Source of the DNA: Lenzites betulinus
Lineage: Eukaryota; Basidiomycota; Agaricomycetes; Polyporales; Polyporaceae
DNA length: 64,000 bases
Assembly: GCA_022264855.1 (NCBI GenBank)
Contig: JABYQU010000018.1
Coordinates: 62,001-126,000, forward strand
Reading direction: 5' to 3'
Within the stretch, counting starts at the first letter, position 1, and each line of letters opens with the position of its first letter. The notes under the pieces are model-generated. The model had not been told where the DNA came from, made no database searches, and saw only the letters and a program-made list of their open reading frames with translations. The position numbers and the translations under genes were made by a program. Below, in pieces: positions 35,517 through 48,050 of the stretch.

Positions 35517-37438
35517 ATGTCCTCGTCGGCCGGCGGCACTCCTGCAGCAGCCGTGGCTGCAATCTACCAACTCACGTAGGTGGTGACTGTATTTTACAAA
35601 AGCCACAGGGGCTGGTGTTGACGACATGGTTGCGTACAGGAGGACGGTGAATACCTGTGGAATTGCCGCGAATGGTAAATCTTCTCGCACCCGATCATTC
35701 ACATCGGACGATCTGACTGAGATGCCTTTGAATACAACAGCGATGGTCATATATGATTATGTGCTTTGCCTGGACCGGGAGTATCAATATGTCTGGCGAT
35801 CGCGCAGCTCCAAAGCCTCCCGGCTCGTGTACCTGTATATCAGGTACATAAGCTTGCTGGAATATGTGATGGGGTTTGCCACGATCGCGCCAGCATCCGA
35901 CACTGTAAGCATGCGTATATCTCTTATAAATATGTGCTTACTAACGAACATATTTTGCATGAAGAGGTATTTGTTTACCTCATGACTCAGAGCTCATTAT
36001 AGCACTAACGCGATCGACGTGTAGTTGTGCAGCCTTGAACTGGTCTCAAACATGTCTACTTTTACTGAACTTGATTGAACCTGCCAGTGAGTCCGTCACT
36101 GCGTGATTACCATACCTCCTCAATTTCAGACGCAATCACTGCTAATGAACGTGACAGTACTCACGACGCTGAGGACATATGTTCTCTCGGGCAGAAACAA
36201 GCTGCTGGGCGGGGTTGCGATGCTTCTCAGTCTTGGCCCCTTTCTGGTGAACGCGGTAAATGTTCTCTATCATGCGAATTTCGATGACACTTGACCGATG
36301 TGTATTGCATAGAGCACGGTATACCATGAGTTGCCTGTCAATCTTCCTCCTCCCGAGAACTGCACTTTACAATATTCAGAAAGTGTAGCTGAGATTCAAG
36401 TTATAGGGTCAGTCTTGCGTGTGTCCCTGCTCCGCTCCCCGATGCTGACACCGGCAATCTGCAGATGTGAGCGAAATGCGATCGTTACGCCGATAGACAC
36501 TGAATTCCAACGGTCCGCGCAGTGGCGATCGTTGCAAGATCGTGTGCAATACTAGCAGACTTGATAACAATTGTCGTGACTTGGCGGGCGACCAGGACGT
36601 CCCGCAAAGTCCTACAAGATACGTTCAAGCAACCGTCATTTCAGGATATCATGTGGATAAATGGTGAGCATGTCTCTCGTTCAACCGCGCACTGGCTCTG
36701 ACGCTCTGATGGTCTTGCGTGTTCTCGTTTCGCGCAGGGAACATCTATTTCATGTAAGATTACTAAGTGTACTTCACGAAGCACACACCCGCGCCACGAT
36801 TGACATGCTTCCATATAGCACGCTATTGTTTGGCAATATTTTGGACCTCATTCTGGTCACTCTCTCGGTGCGTGCAGTTGTTCGTACATTCGGCATAAAA
36901 ACACTTCAACATAGCTCCCCAGATTACAGGCCTACAAGGCGACGGAAACTGGGCTGTCGGATTCCTCAATGTGTACGCCCGTTCCTCTACCTGCGAGCCA
37001 TGTCGCCGCTGATCACAACGTACTTTATGCAGCATGACCACCATACTTAACTGTCGCTTCCTGCTCGACCTGTACGAAACGAACGCGCGGCTCGAACACG
37101 GCGGCTCGTCCCTCTCGCAGTCAAACATCGGCATCGGCAGTCTGCACTTCACGGGAATAGAGGGGCCTGAAGGGGACTTCCCCGAGGACTCGCCCTTCCT
37201 CAGCTCGTTTTCCGGCCCGGTCCTACATTCGTTCCACGACGACGACATGGCGCTCGACACGGCCGACGACGAGCCCGAGGCGGGGCCGTCCGTCCCAGCG
37301 CAGACGACTGCGCTAGCGGCGGAGGTGACGGAAACAGCGGCAGAGGACTCGGGCTCTGCGTGGACGGCAGACACGGCGGGGGCCTCACCTGTCGCCGGGG
37401 AATTGGGATTCACGGGAGGCTCAGAACTGGCGGTGTGA
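35517..37438 (+). CDS. DUF6533 membrane protein, copy 8 (intact, 392 aa)
   Basis: The start ATG is at 35517. The 2-nt exons are AG at 35965-35966 and AT at 36465-36466. Exon 7 is 6 nt longer than in copy 5 and in frame. Exons sum to 1179 nt with the last exon at 37033-37438. Here the codon at the site of the intronic TAA in other copies is TGT, so exon 5 could also be read from an upstream acceptor without a stop; the micro-exon model still fits. The branch site TACTAAC before the AG exon is a perfect consensus. The tail ends GGSELAV. It lies in the left arm of the central inverted repeat. Confidence 0.85.
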
Positions 37439-37635
37439 CGCCCCGCCCCCTGCGACCTCACTGTCCCAGCGATCGCGAGGACACTGCGAGTGCTCCCCTT
37501 GTCCCCCACCCGCGCGGAACGTTCGTTCTTGATTCTTGTTTGTATCCTGCAGATCGGAGCACGGTCCCGCTGTCCGCCTGTGCGTACCATTACCGCTAAT
37601 AGATTCTTGCCAGGCGCCTTCTCAGCTCCGTTCTT

Positions 37636-38024
37636 TTTTTTTTGGTGGAGCGCGTCTTGAGCCTGCTCCCCCAGTGAGCTCGTCAGAGCGTGTGGTGGGG
37701 TAGCGGGCGCGCTTGGTGACTTCTAGGGACAAACGAGAAACCCCAGCAATCACTTGAGTGGTGAGAGTTTTAGATGTGCGATCAGGTCGCACTATCACCG
37801 TACCGCGAGGAAATGTCTTTTACGCACTGAGTGTGGGACTCGAAGGTCATCGGGAGATTCATCCGAGAGCACCAGGCGCCCTCATCCTCTCCCTCGCTTA
37901 ATACCCACTAAAACCCCGCTATCCGTCACCCATCTCGAGGGTAGGTCTCTCTCCTCTTCCAGTAAAGGGCACCAGGTCCCTTCTACCAGCCGTATGTGTC
38001 GTTTACGTTTTTTGCCTAGGAGTA
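37636..38024 (-). mobile_element. SINE-like insertion with target-site duplication
   Basis: About 389 bases interrupt the spacer downstream of copy 8. They are flanked by a 15-base duplication (CTCAGCTCCGTTCTT at 37621-37635 and CTCGGCTCCGTTCTT at 38025-38039). The equivalent site in the opposite arm (about 44485-44499) holds one uninterrupted copy of that sequence. Read on the minus strand the insert ends in a run of A (T10 at 37634-37643 on plus). A possible B box (CTTCGAGTCCCA) lies inside. There is no coding capacity. These features suggest an RNA-mediated non-autonomous element; the A box is not clear. Confidence 0.6.
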
Positions 38025-38335
38025 CTCGGCTCCGTTCTTGTTCTTGTCATTTTTGTTCTATACGCACCTCCGCCGTGCTGCCCGTTCTTGCTGTACTCGA
38101 GTACGTTCTCCATCACTGCGTCCGTTTCTTGTTGTCCTGTAACATCCCGGAGTCCCTCATATAGTGTATTTGCGCAAAGGAGATACACGTTGTACAACGC
38201 GCATTACCGATACAAGTCCGTACAAACACAACGCGTGCCTATCAACGGCAGCAGCGCACACTGGCACCTCTCACATCTCTCGAGCCCTCTCTCTATCATA
38301 CATACAAGACCGTGACCCCCCGCTCACGCCGCTGC

Positions 38336-39085
38336 TCACGTCGTCTGCGCAGACGCACCCTCAGGCTCGCGCGCCTTCAAGCGCTGCCCCTGCTCGACCT
38401 TCGCCGGCTTATGCTCGATCTTGCCCAGCAGCACCCTCACCTCGCCGCGCAACATGTCCATGAAATCCGCCTTCTTCGTCTTTTCCTTCTCCTGCGCCAG
38501 GGCCTTCTCCTGCGCCGGGGCCGGGGCCTTCTCCGGCGTCGCCGCATTCGAGTTCGAGTCGGACTGCTCGGCGGGGCGCTTCTCACCCTCGCCCGCGCTC
38601 GCGTGCTCCGCGCGGATGCTCCCCTCAGGCTCCGCCGCGGGGTGGTAGTCCGTATCCATACCACAGCCCGATCCCTGCGCGCAACCCCGTCGTCAGCAAT
38701 GTGTGCTCGTCGATAGCCAGAATATGAAAAATGAACAAGGGAGAAAAAAGCGGAAGGAAGTATCAACGGACAGTCGACGCGGCGCACGGCGCACGGCGTA
38801 CCCCAGCAAGCACCTCGTCCGCGACACAGTCGCCATCGGGCTCTGCGCACGCAGCCGCGCCGCCCAGCTCCGCACGCCCCCACACCGCGCGCTCCGCCCC
38901 GAGCGCATGCGCGCGGGGGCGCAGCATGTCCGCCTCCGCCTCCGCCTCGCGCGGCCCTACTCATCGCACTCAGGCTCCGTCACGCAGAAGCAGCCCAGCA
39001 GCAGGAAGCCACCCAGGTCCCCAGAGCACGTGCCAGTGTGCTGCGCTGCGATGCGCTGCGCGTCCGTCCACGGCATCCGCAAACC
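38336..39085 (-). pseudogene. LPDER-repeat gene copy C, 3' fragment
   Basis: The last exon is open and well kept (MDTDYHPAAEPEG through MDMLRGEVRVLLGKIEHK to the stop at 38336). The exon before it matches exon 4 of the intact gene (SGD then GCFCVTE) but reads TAG a few codons on. Homology ends within the intron near 39085. All LPDER repeats and the 5' half are missing. The fragment lies tail-to-tail with copy 8. Confidence 0.65.
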
Positions 39086-41605
39086 CCCCACTGGCAATAC
39101 GCGTTCAAGGAGTGCATCCAGTACGGCCCCGCCCACTGGCATCCGCGCTCCGGCTCGGGCTGGCGTCTCCCACCGGCTGTGCGCCCCGAGCACTACATTC
39201 CTGCGTGCAGACACCGGCCCCGCGCCCACACCGCGCCCGCGCCCGCGCCCACCAGCGGCGTCCGCAACTTCAACGTGAAGACGCGCACGCGCGGACATCC
39301 CGCCGACTCGGAGCGGCCACGCGTGCACGGCTGCCTAGTACGCGTCTACGACTGTAACTTACTTAAAGCTCGGTTGGGATGGGCCGTGCCAGTTTTCGAG
39401 CATCTGCGCGTTGCTGGACCGAGGACATCGTCCCGCCCCACTGCGATCGCCGATGCCAGAGATGCGATGCCAGAAATGCGATGCCGGGGCCGCGATGCCA
39501 GTCCCCAGGCCAGAGCCGCGAAGCCACCCCGACACCAAGCCACGCCGGAGCGTGCAACGGCGGACTATCGTGCCCAGCAGCTCCCGGGGCCGGTACGCGT
39601 CGCCGTCCGAGCCGATCTATTGGCCAGTCTGTGTCCTCGCTCGCCGCCTCGTCCCCGTCCCAAGCCGTCCCCGTCCAAGTTCAAGGTGAATGTGTCCCAT
39701 CCCCCGCGGTCGTCCGCCGGCGCAGACCAGACGCCGCGCCGTGCTGCTCCTCCGTGTCTTCCGTGTGCCTCGACGATGGGGCGACGCGGCGCGCTCGAGG
39801 CGCACGTTCAACCTGAAGCAGGGCTATGTTCAAGTTCGAGCGAGGCTGAGTTCTGAGCCCTGAGCCGGAGGGACCGTGACGGCGCTCGCGAGTCTGCGGG
39901 GGACCCCCCGGCCGTCGAGGACGCGCCATGGCGTCGGCGCGCGGGTGCGTGAGTGAACGAATGGGTCGTTCCGCGCGGCGCGTGCACTGAGGGCGCCCGG
40001 CGGAAGTGTCACTGGGGCGCCGCGCCAACGTCGAGGCTTCGAGGCTGTGCGCGGCGACGCGACTGGTCCTGGCGATGACGCGTATCTGGTACCGCAGCCG
40101 CGGGAGCTGGCCAAGCGACGGTGTTGGCACCTGCCAGACGCGCACAAATGGTCGGCGTGTGGTGCGCCAGTGAGGGGGAGGGTTCAGCACGCTCGGAGTG
40201 GGCAGCGCAGGAACGACCGTGACTGCAGCGGCTCGAGGGTGCTGAGGCCTGAGACCTGAGGTCTGGTGCCGCGGGTTACGTTTGTGCTCGGTCCTGCCTG
40301 CGCGAGCCGCAACCAATTCCGCGCGCGCGAAGGCACCCCGGGTTAAGAGGAACGTACAACGTACTTATTTAGGCTTATCGCGATCCTCCGTCTACGTACT
40401 GGCACTAACACCGTCCGAGAAGGACGCACGCGCACTCGCACGTCGGCGCGCGACCGTCTTTTCCCGTATGGGTGCGCGTGGGTCGTTCCGGGCGGGATGC
40501 CAGTAGTTCAACACTACTGGTGCGCGTCCGGAGGGGGGCGGGCCCGGGGTGCAGTGCTGGCCGCTCAGAAGTACTAGTACTGTTTTCGGCGCGCGGGCTT
40601 CTCCTGTGCGCGCTGAGCGAAGAATCAATCCTGATAGCTGTCTTCAGAAGAACGGCGCTCGCAAGACTCGTACGCGCGGACTCGGACGTTGCGTGGACTT
40701 GCCGGTACTTTTGGAGCAGTCCGCGCTCGAACGACGGGAGCGACTTTGCGGAGGCGTTGACCGCGCGGATAGGTCTTGCGCCTGCACGGGACGAGCTTGA
40801 GTGGCCGAATTGGGATGGACGTACCGGGTGTGTGCATTTCCTCTGTTTCACTCTCCAGACGCCGTCGGCGGACGCATGCGCACGTCCACAACGGGGGCGG
40901 AACGTGCACGTGTTTATATGTCGTGCATCTGGATTGAGGCTCCTCATGCGGCGGCGGGAGTTAAAAACAAGGTGGTCCACATTATTTTGGGCGAGGATGG
41001 GCATCCGTCACTAGCCCAGCACGATTGAGGGGGTTAGACTTTGGTACGTACTACGCACTGGCACACCACGGTGCGCGTGGCAGGCGGGTGTCGAAAGCGC
41101 ATGGAGGACCGGTAGGGTGATTAGAGCCGCGCGCAGACGAGGACCGCACCTCGGGGAAGTAGGCACCGGCTAGTCACGAGGTAGGGGACTCGGAGACGGA
41201 ATAACGGAGTGACCACGGTTGAGGGTGATTGCGCGCGGGCAGTTTTGCGGGCGTCTATCTCTTTAATTACGTTTGTTTGGGTTTATGTGAGGTGGCTGCG
41301 GGCGTGATGACGTCGGCGAGGACAGACGCCCAGGGCCTCGACTTGGTTCGTCCCTCCACGGCGCACGCGCGATGACGCTGTCTGTGGTGTTGGCGTCCTG
41401 GCGCGTAGAGAGGAGCAGCGCGAGCACTGCGCCGGTGACGTCACCCGCAATGACGTGCATCTTCTACGCATACTAAAACCTTCCGTGCGGCGTCGACCCT
41501 CTCCCTCATATTCCTGCCCGCTTTGCACACGACCATCAGCCAGCTGCCCTCACCCGCACACGACCATCAACCAGTACTCTCATACTCACGACCACGACGA
41601 TAACG
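39086..41605. other. GC-rich central spacer at the mirror axis
   Basis: No gene is recognised. Many open frames exist on all strands because of very high GC; they lack introns and family motifs. Short tandem repeats of a GATGCCAGA-like unit lie at about 39445-39510, and CCGCGCC-type repeats near 39220-39250. This spacer separates rightward units from leftward units. The right end is the promoter of the intact LPDER gene, with a TGACGTCA site at about 41435. Confidence 0.5.
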
Positions 41606-44206
41606 ATGTCCGGACTCCCCCCTCAGCTCGACACGACTCTCCCCGGAACGCCCTCCACCGAGTGGGCCCGCTCGACGACCACCGCCGCCTTCTCCCGCAC
41701 TGACCCCGCCCCCGCCCTCGGCGCAACTACCACCACTACCACCACCACCACCCCTTCCGTCCCACCGCCCACTACCGTGACGGGCGGCTCCATCTCCGCC
41801 GCGGACGGCGCCCAGAAGGCACCCTTCGACGCAAAGGCGTTCAACGTCTCCCCCGCCACCCCCGGCGCAGAGTTCCCCGGCGCGTACCCCGCCACCCCCG
41901 GCGAGCCCGGCCCGCAGCTGCAGCCCCCCGCCACGGAGACGGTGCTGCAGACCGCGCAGAACGCGGCGAGCACCGCGTCGGGCTACATGCAGTCCGCCGC
42001 GGGCGCCGCCGCGCAGTACCTCCCCCAGGGCGTCGTCGACACCGTGTCTTCATATATGCGTGAGCACTATTCTGGCGTCCTCATTCCTTTTCTCGTATCT
42101 GATGCACGTCGCTTCAGCCACATCTTCCGCAACCGCGACGATGAGCACCGCCCGCGCGTCCGCGCACGACGCAGAACACACCACCTCCCTCCCCTCGCGC
42201 GAGGTCGCCGGCGCCGCCGCGGGCGAGCGCACCGGTGGCGTCGGCGCGCTGCCCGGCCCGCGAGACGAGGCCGCCGTCACGAAGCTCCCCGACGAGCGCG
42301 TCGACGCTGAGCGCTACACGACCACCGCCGCCGCCGCCGCCTCGCTTGCCGCTGGCGCGTATGCGCTCAAGGATCGCGTCGCGGGCGCGCTCCCGTCTGC
42401 GCAGGATGCGCAGGCCGCGACGGACAGCGTGCAGGCTAAGGCGCAATCTACTGCACAGACTGTCAAGCAAGCTGGTGAGTGCATGTTTATTGGATTGTTC
42501 GCAGTGGTTCGGTGTGGGAACCGGCTCTGTACGGCCGCGGACGGCGCCCGGTCTTTTCTGCGACTTGAGATGTCTGAGGGGGTGATGGCCGCAAACGCGC
42601 GTTCGTCCGTTATGCACGCAGCAGCCCTCTCAATCCTCGCGCACTCGAGTCGTAGTCGCATCCCTTGCGACGCGAGAACATCCCCCTGATAGCGGACAAC
42701 TGCCGCTTCCCCTCATCGCCCGACAACCCCATTTCTCGCCTCATTCCCGAAAAAACGACAAAGACTCATCCACTTCTTTGCAGCCCCCGCCATCCCCGGC
42801 CTCACCAGCACCAGCACCCACTCCACCGCAGTTACCGCCTCCACCCTCCCCACCCGCGAGCACTTCGGCGCCCAGCCGGGCGACCACTCCTCCGGCGCAG
42901 GCGCGCTCCCCGGCCTCCTCGAAGAGCCGCACGTCGCGCGCCTCCCCGAAGAGTCCGCCCACCCCCAGTACGACTCCGGCCCGATGGACACCGCAGCGCA
43001 GGTCGCGCTCAAGCCCACTGAGGAAGCCTTTGGCAACGAGAAGGCCACGGGCGACGCGCGCCGCGTAGGCGGTGTCGGTGCGCTCGTTGGTGGACGCGAT
43101 GAGTCCTCCGTCGCGCTCGCGCCGGACGAGCGCGCGGGCCAGACCGCGAGCGGGGTGCTTGGCACTAACGCCCGCACGCTGCCCTCGCAGGAGCCGCTCG
43201 GAAACGAGGCGGTGGGCGCGACGAAGCGCGTCGACGGGGTCGGCGCGCTGGTCGGGAACTTCAACGAGTCTGGTGCGGCTGTCCTCCCGGACGAGCGTGC
43301 GCGCGGACAGGGCACCGGAACGGGCACTGTCGCGCAGCCGACGAAGAAGGCGGATGCACCCAGCGTCCCGCCCAAGGACGACGACGATGCCGCGCAGAAG
43401 GCAGACGCAGGCGGGGAGAAGCACCTGAGCGACAAGAGCGGCGCGCACGGCGCGCCCAACAAGGTGAGCATCCATCCTTATTCGTGGCAGTCAGCATGGG
43501 ATGGACGGACGGACGCGGATCGCAGCACACGCGCTCTGGGGACCCGGGCACGGGCTGCTTCTGCGCGACCGAGCGCGACGAGCAGGGTAGGCCGCGCGAG
43601 GCGCAGGCGTCCATGCTGCGCGCGACGCTGCGTCCCCGCGCGCACGCGCTCGGGGCGGAGCGCGCGGTGTGGGGGCGTGCTCCCCTGAGCGGCGTGTCTG
43701 CGCGCGCGGAGCTCGACGGCGACTATGATGGTTCGCACGCTGAGGTACGCCGTGCGCGCCGCGCCGTCTGTCCTATCGTTCCTTCAGCGACTTTCGCAGT
43801 TTGACTTTTGGCGAGGACCCATTGCTGATGACGGGTTCGCGCGCAGGGCTCGGGCTACGAAACGGACTACCACCCCGCGGACATGCACCCCGCTGCGGAG
43901 GGGAGCATCCCCACGGAGCACGTGAGCGAGGGCGAGAAGAGCGCCGAGGGCGCGTCGCAGTCCGACTCGACGCCAGAGAAGAGCGGCGTGACGCCAGAGA
44001 AGGCATCAGAGAAGAGCGCCGCGACACCGGAGACGGCACCAGAGAAGGAGCCGGCGCCGCCGCAGGAGAAGGCGAAGAAGGCGGGCTTCATGGACAAGAT
44101 GCGCGGCGAGGCGAAGGTGCTGCTCGGCAAGCTCGAGCACAAGCCGGCGAAGGTCGAGCAGGGGCAGCGCTTGAAGGCGGGCGAGGGTGCGCCTGCGTCG
44201 ACGTGA
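41606..44206 (+). CDS. LPDER-repeat protein, intact copy A (689 aa)
   Basis: Five exons are seen: 41606-42059, 42118-42474, 42784-43463, 43526-43744 and 43847-44206, totalling 2070 nt with consistent phases. The protein has no signal peptide or membrane helix. Residues 1-150 are Pro/Thr/Ala-rich, with a Thr run and an Ala/Gln amphipathic stretch. Four copies of a motif of the form GVGALxG...E..V..LPDER lie at about 190-212, 305-328, 366-388 and 420-443. After repeat 1 there is an LEA-like Ala/Gln/Lys segment. The C-terminus is Lys/Glu-rich and closes with MRGEAKVLLGKLEHKP. I recall similar proteins only from Agaricomycetes and know no function; a stress-type disordered protein is a guess. An alternative start is the ATG at 42142, conserved in the relics. 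Confidence 0.75.
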
Positions 44207-44668
44207 GCGGCGCGGGGGACTGTATGATAGAGAGAGGGCTCGAGACACTCGAGAGATGTGCGCTGCTGCCGTTGATAGGCACGCGTTGTATTCGTACGGA
44301 CTTGTATCGTTAATGCGTGTTGTACATCGTGTATCTCCTTTGCGCGAATACACTATGAGGGACTCCGGGATGTTACAGGACAACAAGAAACGGGCGCAGT
44401 GACGGAGAACGTACTCGAGCACAGCAAGAACGGGGAGCACGGCGGAGGTGGGTATACAAAAACAATGACAAGAACAAGAACAAGAACGGAGCCGAGAAGG
44501 CACCTGGCAGGAATCTATCAGCGGTAATGGTACGCACAGGTGGACGGCGGAGCCGTGCTCCGATGATACAAACAAGAATCAAGAACGAACGTGTCGCGCG
44601 GGCGCGAGACAACGGGAGCACTCGCAGTGTCCTCGCGATCGCTGGGACTGTGAGGTCGCGGGGGGGCG
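44207..44668. other. Spacer between convergent LPDER A and copy 9
   Basis: 3' UTRs only. It contains AAGAACAAGAAC-type repeats at about 44467-44490 and the empty target site of the SINE-like element at about 44485-44499. Confidence 0.55.
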
Positions 44669-46589
44669 TCACACCGCCAGTTCTGAGCCTCCCGCGACCC
44701 CCGATCCCCCGGCGACAGCTGAGCCCCTCGCCGTGTCTGCCGTCCACGGAGAGCCCGAGCCCTCTGCCGCTGTTTCCATCACCTCCGCCGCTAGCGCAGT
44801 CGTCTGCGCTGGGACGGACGGCCCCGCCTCGGGCTCGTCGTCGGCCGTGTCGAGCGCCATGTCGTCGTCGTCGGGGAACGAATGTAGGACCGGGCCGGAG
44901 AACGAGCTGAGGAAGGGCGAGTCCTCGGGGGAGTCCCCTTCAGGGCCGCCTATCGCCGTGAAGTGCAGACTGCCGATGCCGATATTTGACTGGGAGAGCG
45001 ACGAGCCGCCGCGCTCGAGCCACGCGTTCGTTTCGTACAGGTCGAGCAGGCAGCGGCAGTTAAGGATGGCGGTCATGCTGCATGAATTACGTTGTGATCA
45101 GCGGCGAGATGGCTCGCAGGTGGAGGAATGGGCGTACGGATCGAGAAAGTCGATGACCCAGTTTCCGTTGGTTTGTGGGTCTGTAATCTGGGGGACTCTG
45201 TTGAAGTGTTTTTACGCTGAATGTATGAACAACTGCACGCACCGAGAGTGTGATCAGAATAAGGTCCAGTAGATTACCAAACAACAACGTGCTATATGGA
45301 AACATGTCAATCGTGGCGCGGGTGTGTGCTTCGTGTAGTACACTTGGTAATCTTACATGAAATAGACATTCCCTACAAGAGGCGAGAACACGCAAGATCA
45401 TCAAAGCGTCAGAGCCAGTCCGCGGTTGAACGAGAGGCGCGCTCACCGTTCGTCCACAAGATGTCCTGCAATGACGGTTGCCTGAACGTATCTTGTAAGA
45501 GTTTGCGGGACGTCCTGGTCGCCCGCCAGGTCACGACGATTGTTATCAAGTCTGCGAGTATCGCGCAGGATCGTGCAGCGACCGTGACTAGGCGAACAAT
45601 TGACATTGAGCGTCTATTAGCGCAACGATCGCGTTTTGCTCACATCTGCAGATTGCCGGGGTCAGCATCGTTGAGCAGAGCATGGACACCTGTGGTAGAG
45701 CAGGACTGACCCTATAGCCTCAGCTGTGGTCGCTGCATTTTGTCCAGCGCAGTTCTCGGGAGGAGGGAGATTGACGGGCAACGTTAGGTAGAATGTGCTC
45801 TACGCAGTACATTAGTCAAGGGCCATCGAAATTCGCACAACAGAGCACTCGCCACGTCCACCAACAAGGGGCCAAGACTGAGAATCAAAGCAACTCCGCC
45901 CAGCAGCTTGTTTCTGCCTGAGAGAACATATGTCCTCAGCATCGTGAGTACTGCCACGTTCATTAGTGATTGTGTCTGAAATTGAAGAGGTATGGTAATC
46001 AAGCAGCGACGGACTCACTGGCAGGTCCAATCAGGTCCAGGAAACCTACACATATTTGACACCAGGCCAATACTGCACAACTTTACGGCGATCGCGTTAG
46101 CGCTATAATGGGCTGCTAGTCATGAGGTAAACAAACACCTCTTCATGCAAAATATGTCCGTTAGTAAACTCATTTGTATAAGAGATATATGCATGCTCAC
46201 GGTGTCCGATACTGGCGGAATCGTCACAAACGCCATCACATATTCCAGCAAGCTTATGTACCTGATATACAGGTACACGAGCCGGGAGGCTTTGGACTTG
46301 CGCGATTGCCAGACATATTGATACTCCCTGTCCAGGCAAAGAACATAATCATATATAACCATTACTGTCATTTTCAAAGGCACCTCAGTCAGATCGTCCG
46401 ATGTGAATGATCTGGTGCGGGATAATTTACCAGTCGCGGCAATTCCGCAGGTATTCACCGTCCTCCTGTACGCAAACATCTCGTCAACACAAGCCACTGT
46501 GGCTTTTGTAGAATGACAGGTGCCACCTACACGAGCTGGTAGATCATGGCCACGGCTGCTGCAGGGGTGCCGCCTGCCGACGAAGACAT
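44669..46589 (-). CDS. DUF6533 membrane protein, copy 9 (intact, 391 aa)
   Basis: The start ATG is at 46589-46587 and the last exon at 45077-44669. The 2-nt exons are AG at 46140-46139 and AT at 45645-45644. Exon lengths equal those of copy 7 (1176 nt). The donor after exon 6 is GCGAGT (45852-45851), a GC donor where copy 7 has GTGAGT. A TAA sits in the intron before exon 5. The tail ends GGSELAV. It is convergent with intact LPDER copy A, so this is the only fully intact DUF6533-LPDER pair in the window. Confidence 0.85.
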
Positions 46590-47159
46590 CTTGAGCGTCC
46601 CAGGGATCGTGGATCGAACAAGGAGGAGGGACTGCCAAAGTTGGTCGGGGTGCCAGTATCCGCCGCTAGGTTTTATACCTCACAGCGCTGCGTTGATAGT
46701 GTTCAACTTGATACTGACAGGATCTGATCTTGCGGGGGTGGGTGACCTCGACAGTGAGCTACGTTCTGTGCCTGGTACCCGGCGGTTTGGCTTTTTGAAC
46801 AGGTGGTTATCCAGCTAAGAATAAACATGTTTGGTACCGATGTTCAATCGGTCGTCGAAGAAGCCGCATGCCGCTACAGTGTATCATCATCATCGAAGAC
46901 TGGGTATTGGGGCCCCAGGAAACCTGCTGAACGCAAATTGAATGTGTGCAACTTGCGATGCTTGTGCAGCGAGTGGACATCGCCTCCTATTCAGAGATAG
47001 TGACAGAGTTGGGTGGTGGTATGCGACAGCGGTAGTGGCTGGGTTACGGTGATACAGCCTTAGCAGATAAGGTTGGATTCGATCTTATCTTGTCAAACAG
47101 CAGCAGCGCCTCGCCTCGCTTCTCCTCAGGCTATTCACGTCAGTCTGTACAGTTTGCTC
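46590..47159. other. Copy 9 promoter and divergent relic
   Basis: The plus strand of about 46720-47030 carries a broken relic (CNLRCLCSEW; in another frame RVDIASYSEIVTE), shared with 28740-29000 (minus) and 7420-7650. No intact frame is present. Confidence 0.5.
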
Positions 47160-48050
47160 ATTACATCTTTGTCCGCAGCCACATTCTCCGCAACGGCCAC
47201 GACAATGAACACCGTCCACGGACCCGAGCACGACGCACGACTCCTGGCCACGCACTGGTTACGTCTTCCCGTGATCTCTAAGTTTACTCAACCTGCAAAC
47301 GCACCGGCAGCGTCGGCCATCGCGAAGCTGTCCTACCAGTGTGTTGACGAGGCACGCTGTATGACCAGCCTGGGACCACGGCCGCTCCGGCATTCCTCAT
47401 GACTGACGCGTATGGAGGCTGCGTTCTATATTCCCGCCGCTAGTGGGCGACCATCCTCCCAAGCTGACAATTATTTGCATTGGGCCGCCGTGAGTGGACC
47501 TTTTAGCAATGTGTAAGGAAAAAGCCGTGATATACAGCTCAGATCGGAGTCTGCGGGTAGGCACAGGCGCGCAGTCGCCATCGGCTTAGGGCACTAGTCA
47601 CTCGCGTATGCTGACACATTTCGTGCGTACCCTACCACAACCCTAATGTTACTAACACACACCCAGAGCCGCATCCTCCCCCCCGAGCACTCATCCAGGC
47701 GATTACCCATCTGGCGCAGAGGAGCTGCCCGACCGCCAAGAAGAGCCCCACGCTGTGCGCATTCCCGAGGAGTGCGCTCATCCACCGGCACAGCACGAGT
47801 TCAGGCTCAAAGACACTCAGTGCCGTCGCTGGCGACCGCGTCGAGTACTTGAGCACGTATAGGATGGAGCTCAACACTCAGGGGCCGCTTCGCCGCTCAC
47901 AACGGCAGCGACGTGCGTGCGTTCACCTCGGTCGGATGTACTGTAATGCAAGATATATAATGGATGATGTACAGCACAGCAAGGAGCGGTCCGGACGAGA
48001 TGTGTACTGTACAACAACCACAACAGCAACAAGAACGCGACTGAGAGTGT
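47160..48050 (+). pseudogene. LPDER-repeat gene relic (copy E)
   Basis: Collinear plus-strand fragments include a start region ATGAACACC at about 47206 in the context DNEHRPRTRARR (other frame), AKLSYQCVDEARC near 47325, IPEECAHPP near 47765, and a downstream block near 47870-48000 that matches the 3' region of relic d. Frameshifts and stops separate them. It lies tail-to-tail with copy 10, as relic d does with copy 5. Confidence 0.62.

Larger units (their letters stand above)
35390..39085 (+). repeat. Left arm of a large inverted repeat (copy 8 + LPDER C)
   Basis: Gene order and sequence match 43464-46740 in reverse: DUF6533 gene, about 0.5 kb spacer, LPDER 3' end. Coding and spacer sequences are both similar by eye over long stretches. 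The left arm differs by the SINE-like insertion and by loss of the LPDER 5' half. Confidence 0.65.
43464..46740 (-). repeat. Right arm of the large inverted repeat (LPDER A 3' end + copy 9)
   Basis: Mirror image of 35390-39085. The spacer at 44210-44668 aligns with 37441-38335 apart from the SINE-like insert, including the run CGATCGCGAGGACACTGCGA near 44620 (minus strand). Confidence 0.65.

Noticed and set aside
38731..39856. Overlapping long plus-strand frames in the GC-rich region
   Set aside because: High GC lowers stop frequency; frames overlap in all phases and show no motif, and part is antisense to LPDER fragment C.
35390..46740. Whole inverted repeat as one giant transposon with terminal inverted repeats
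   Set aside because: The arms contain ordinary intron-rich genes, no transposase is present between them, and no outer target duplication was seen.
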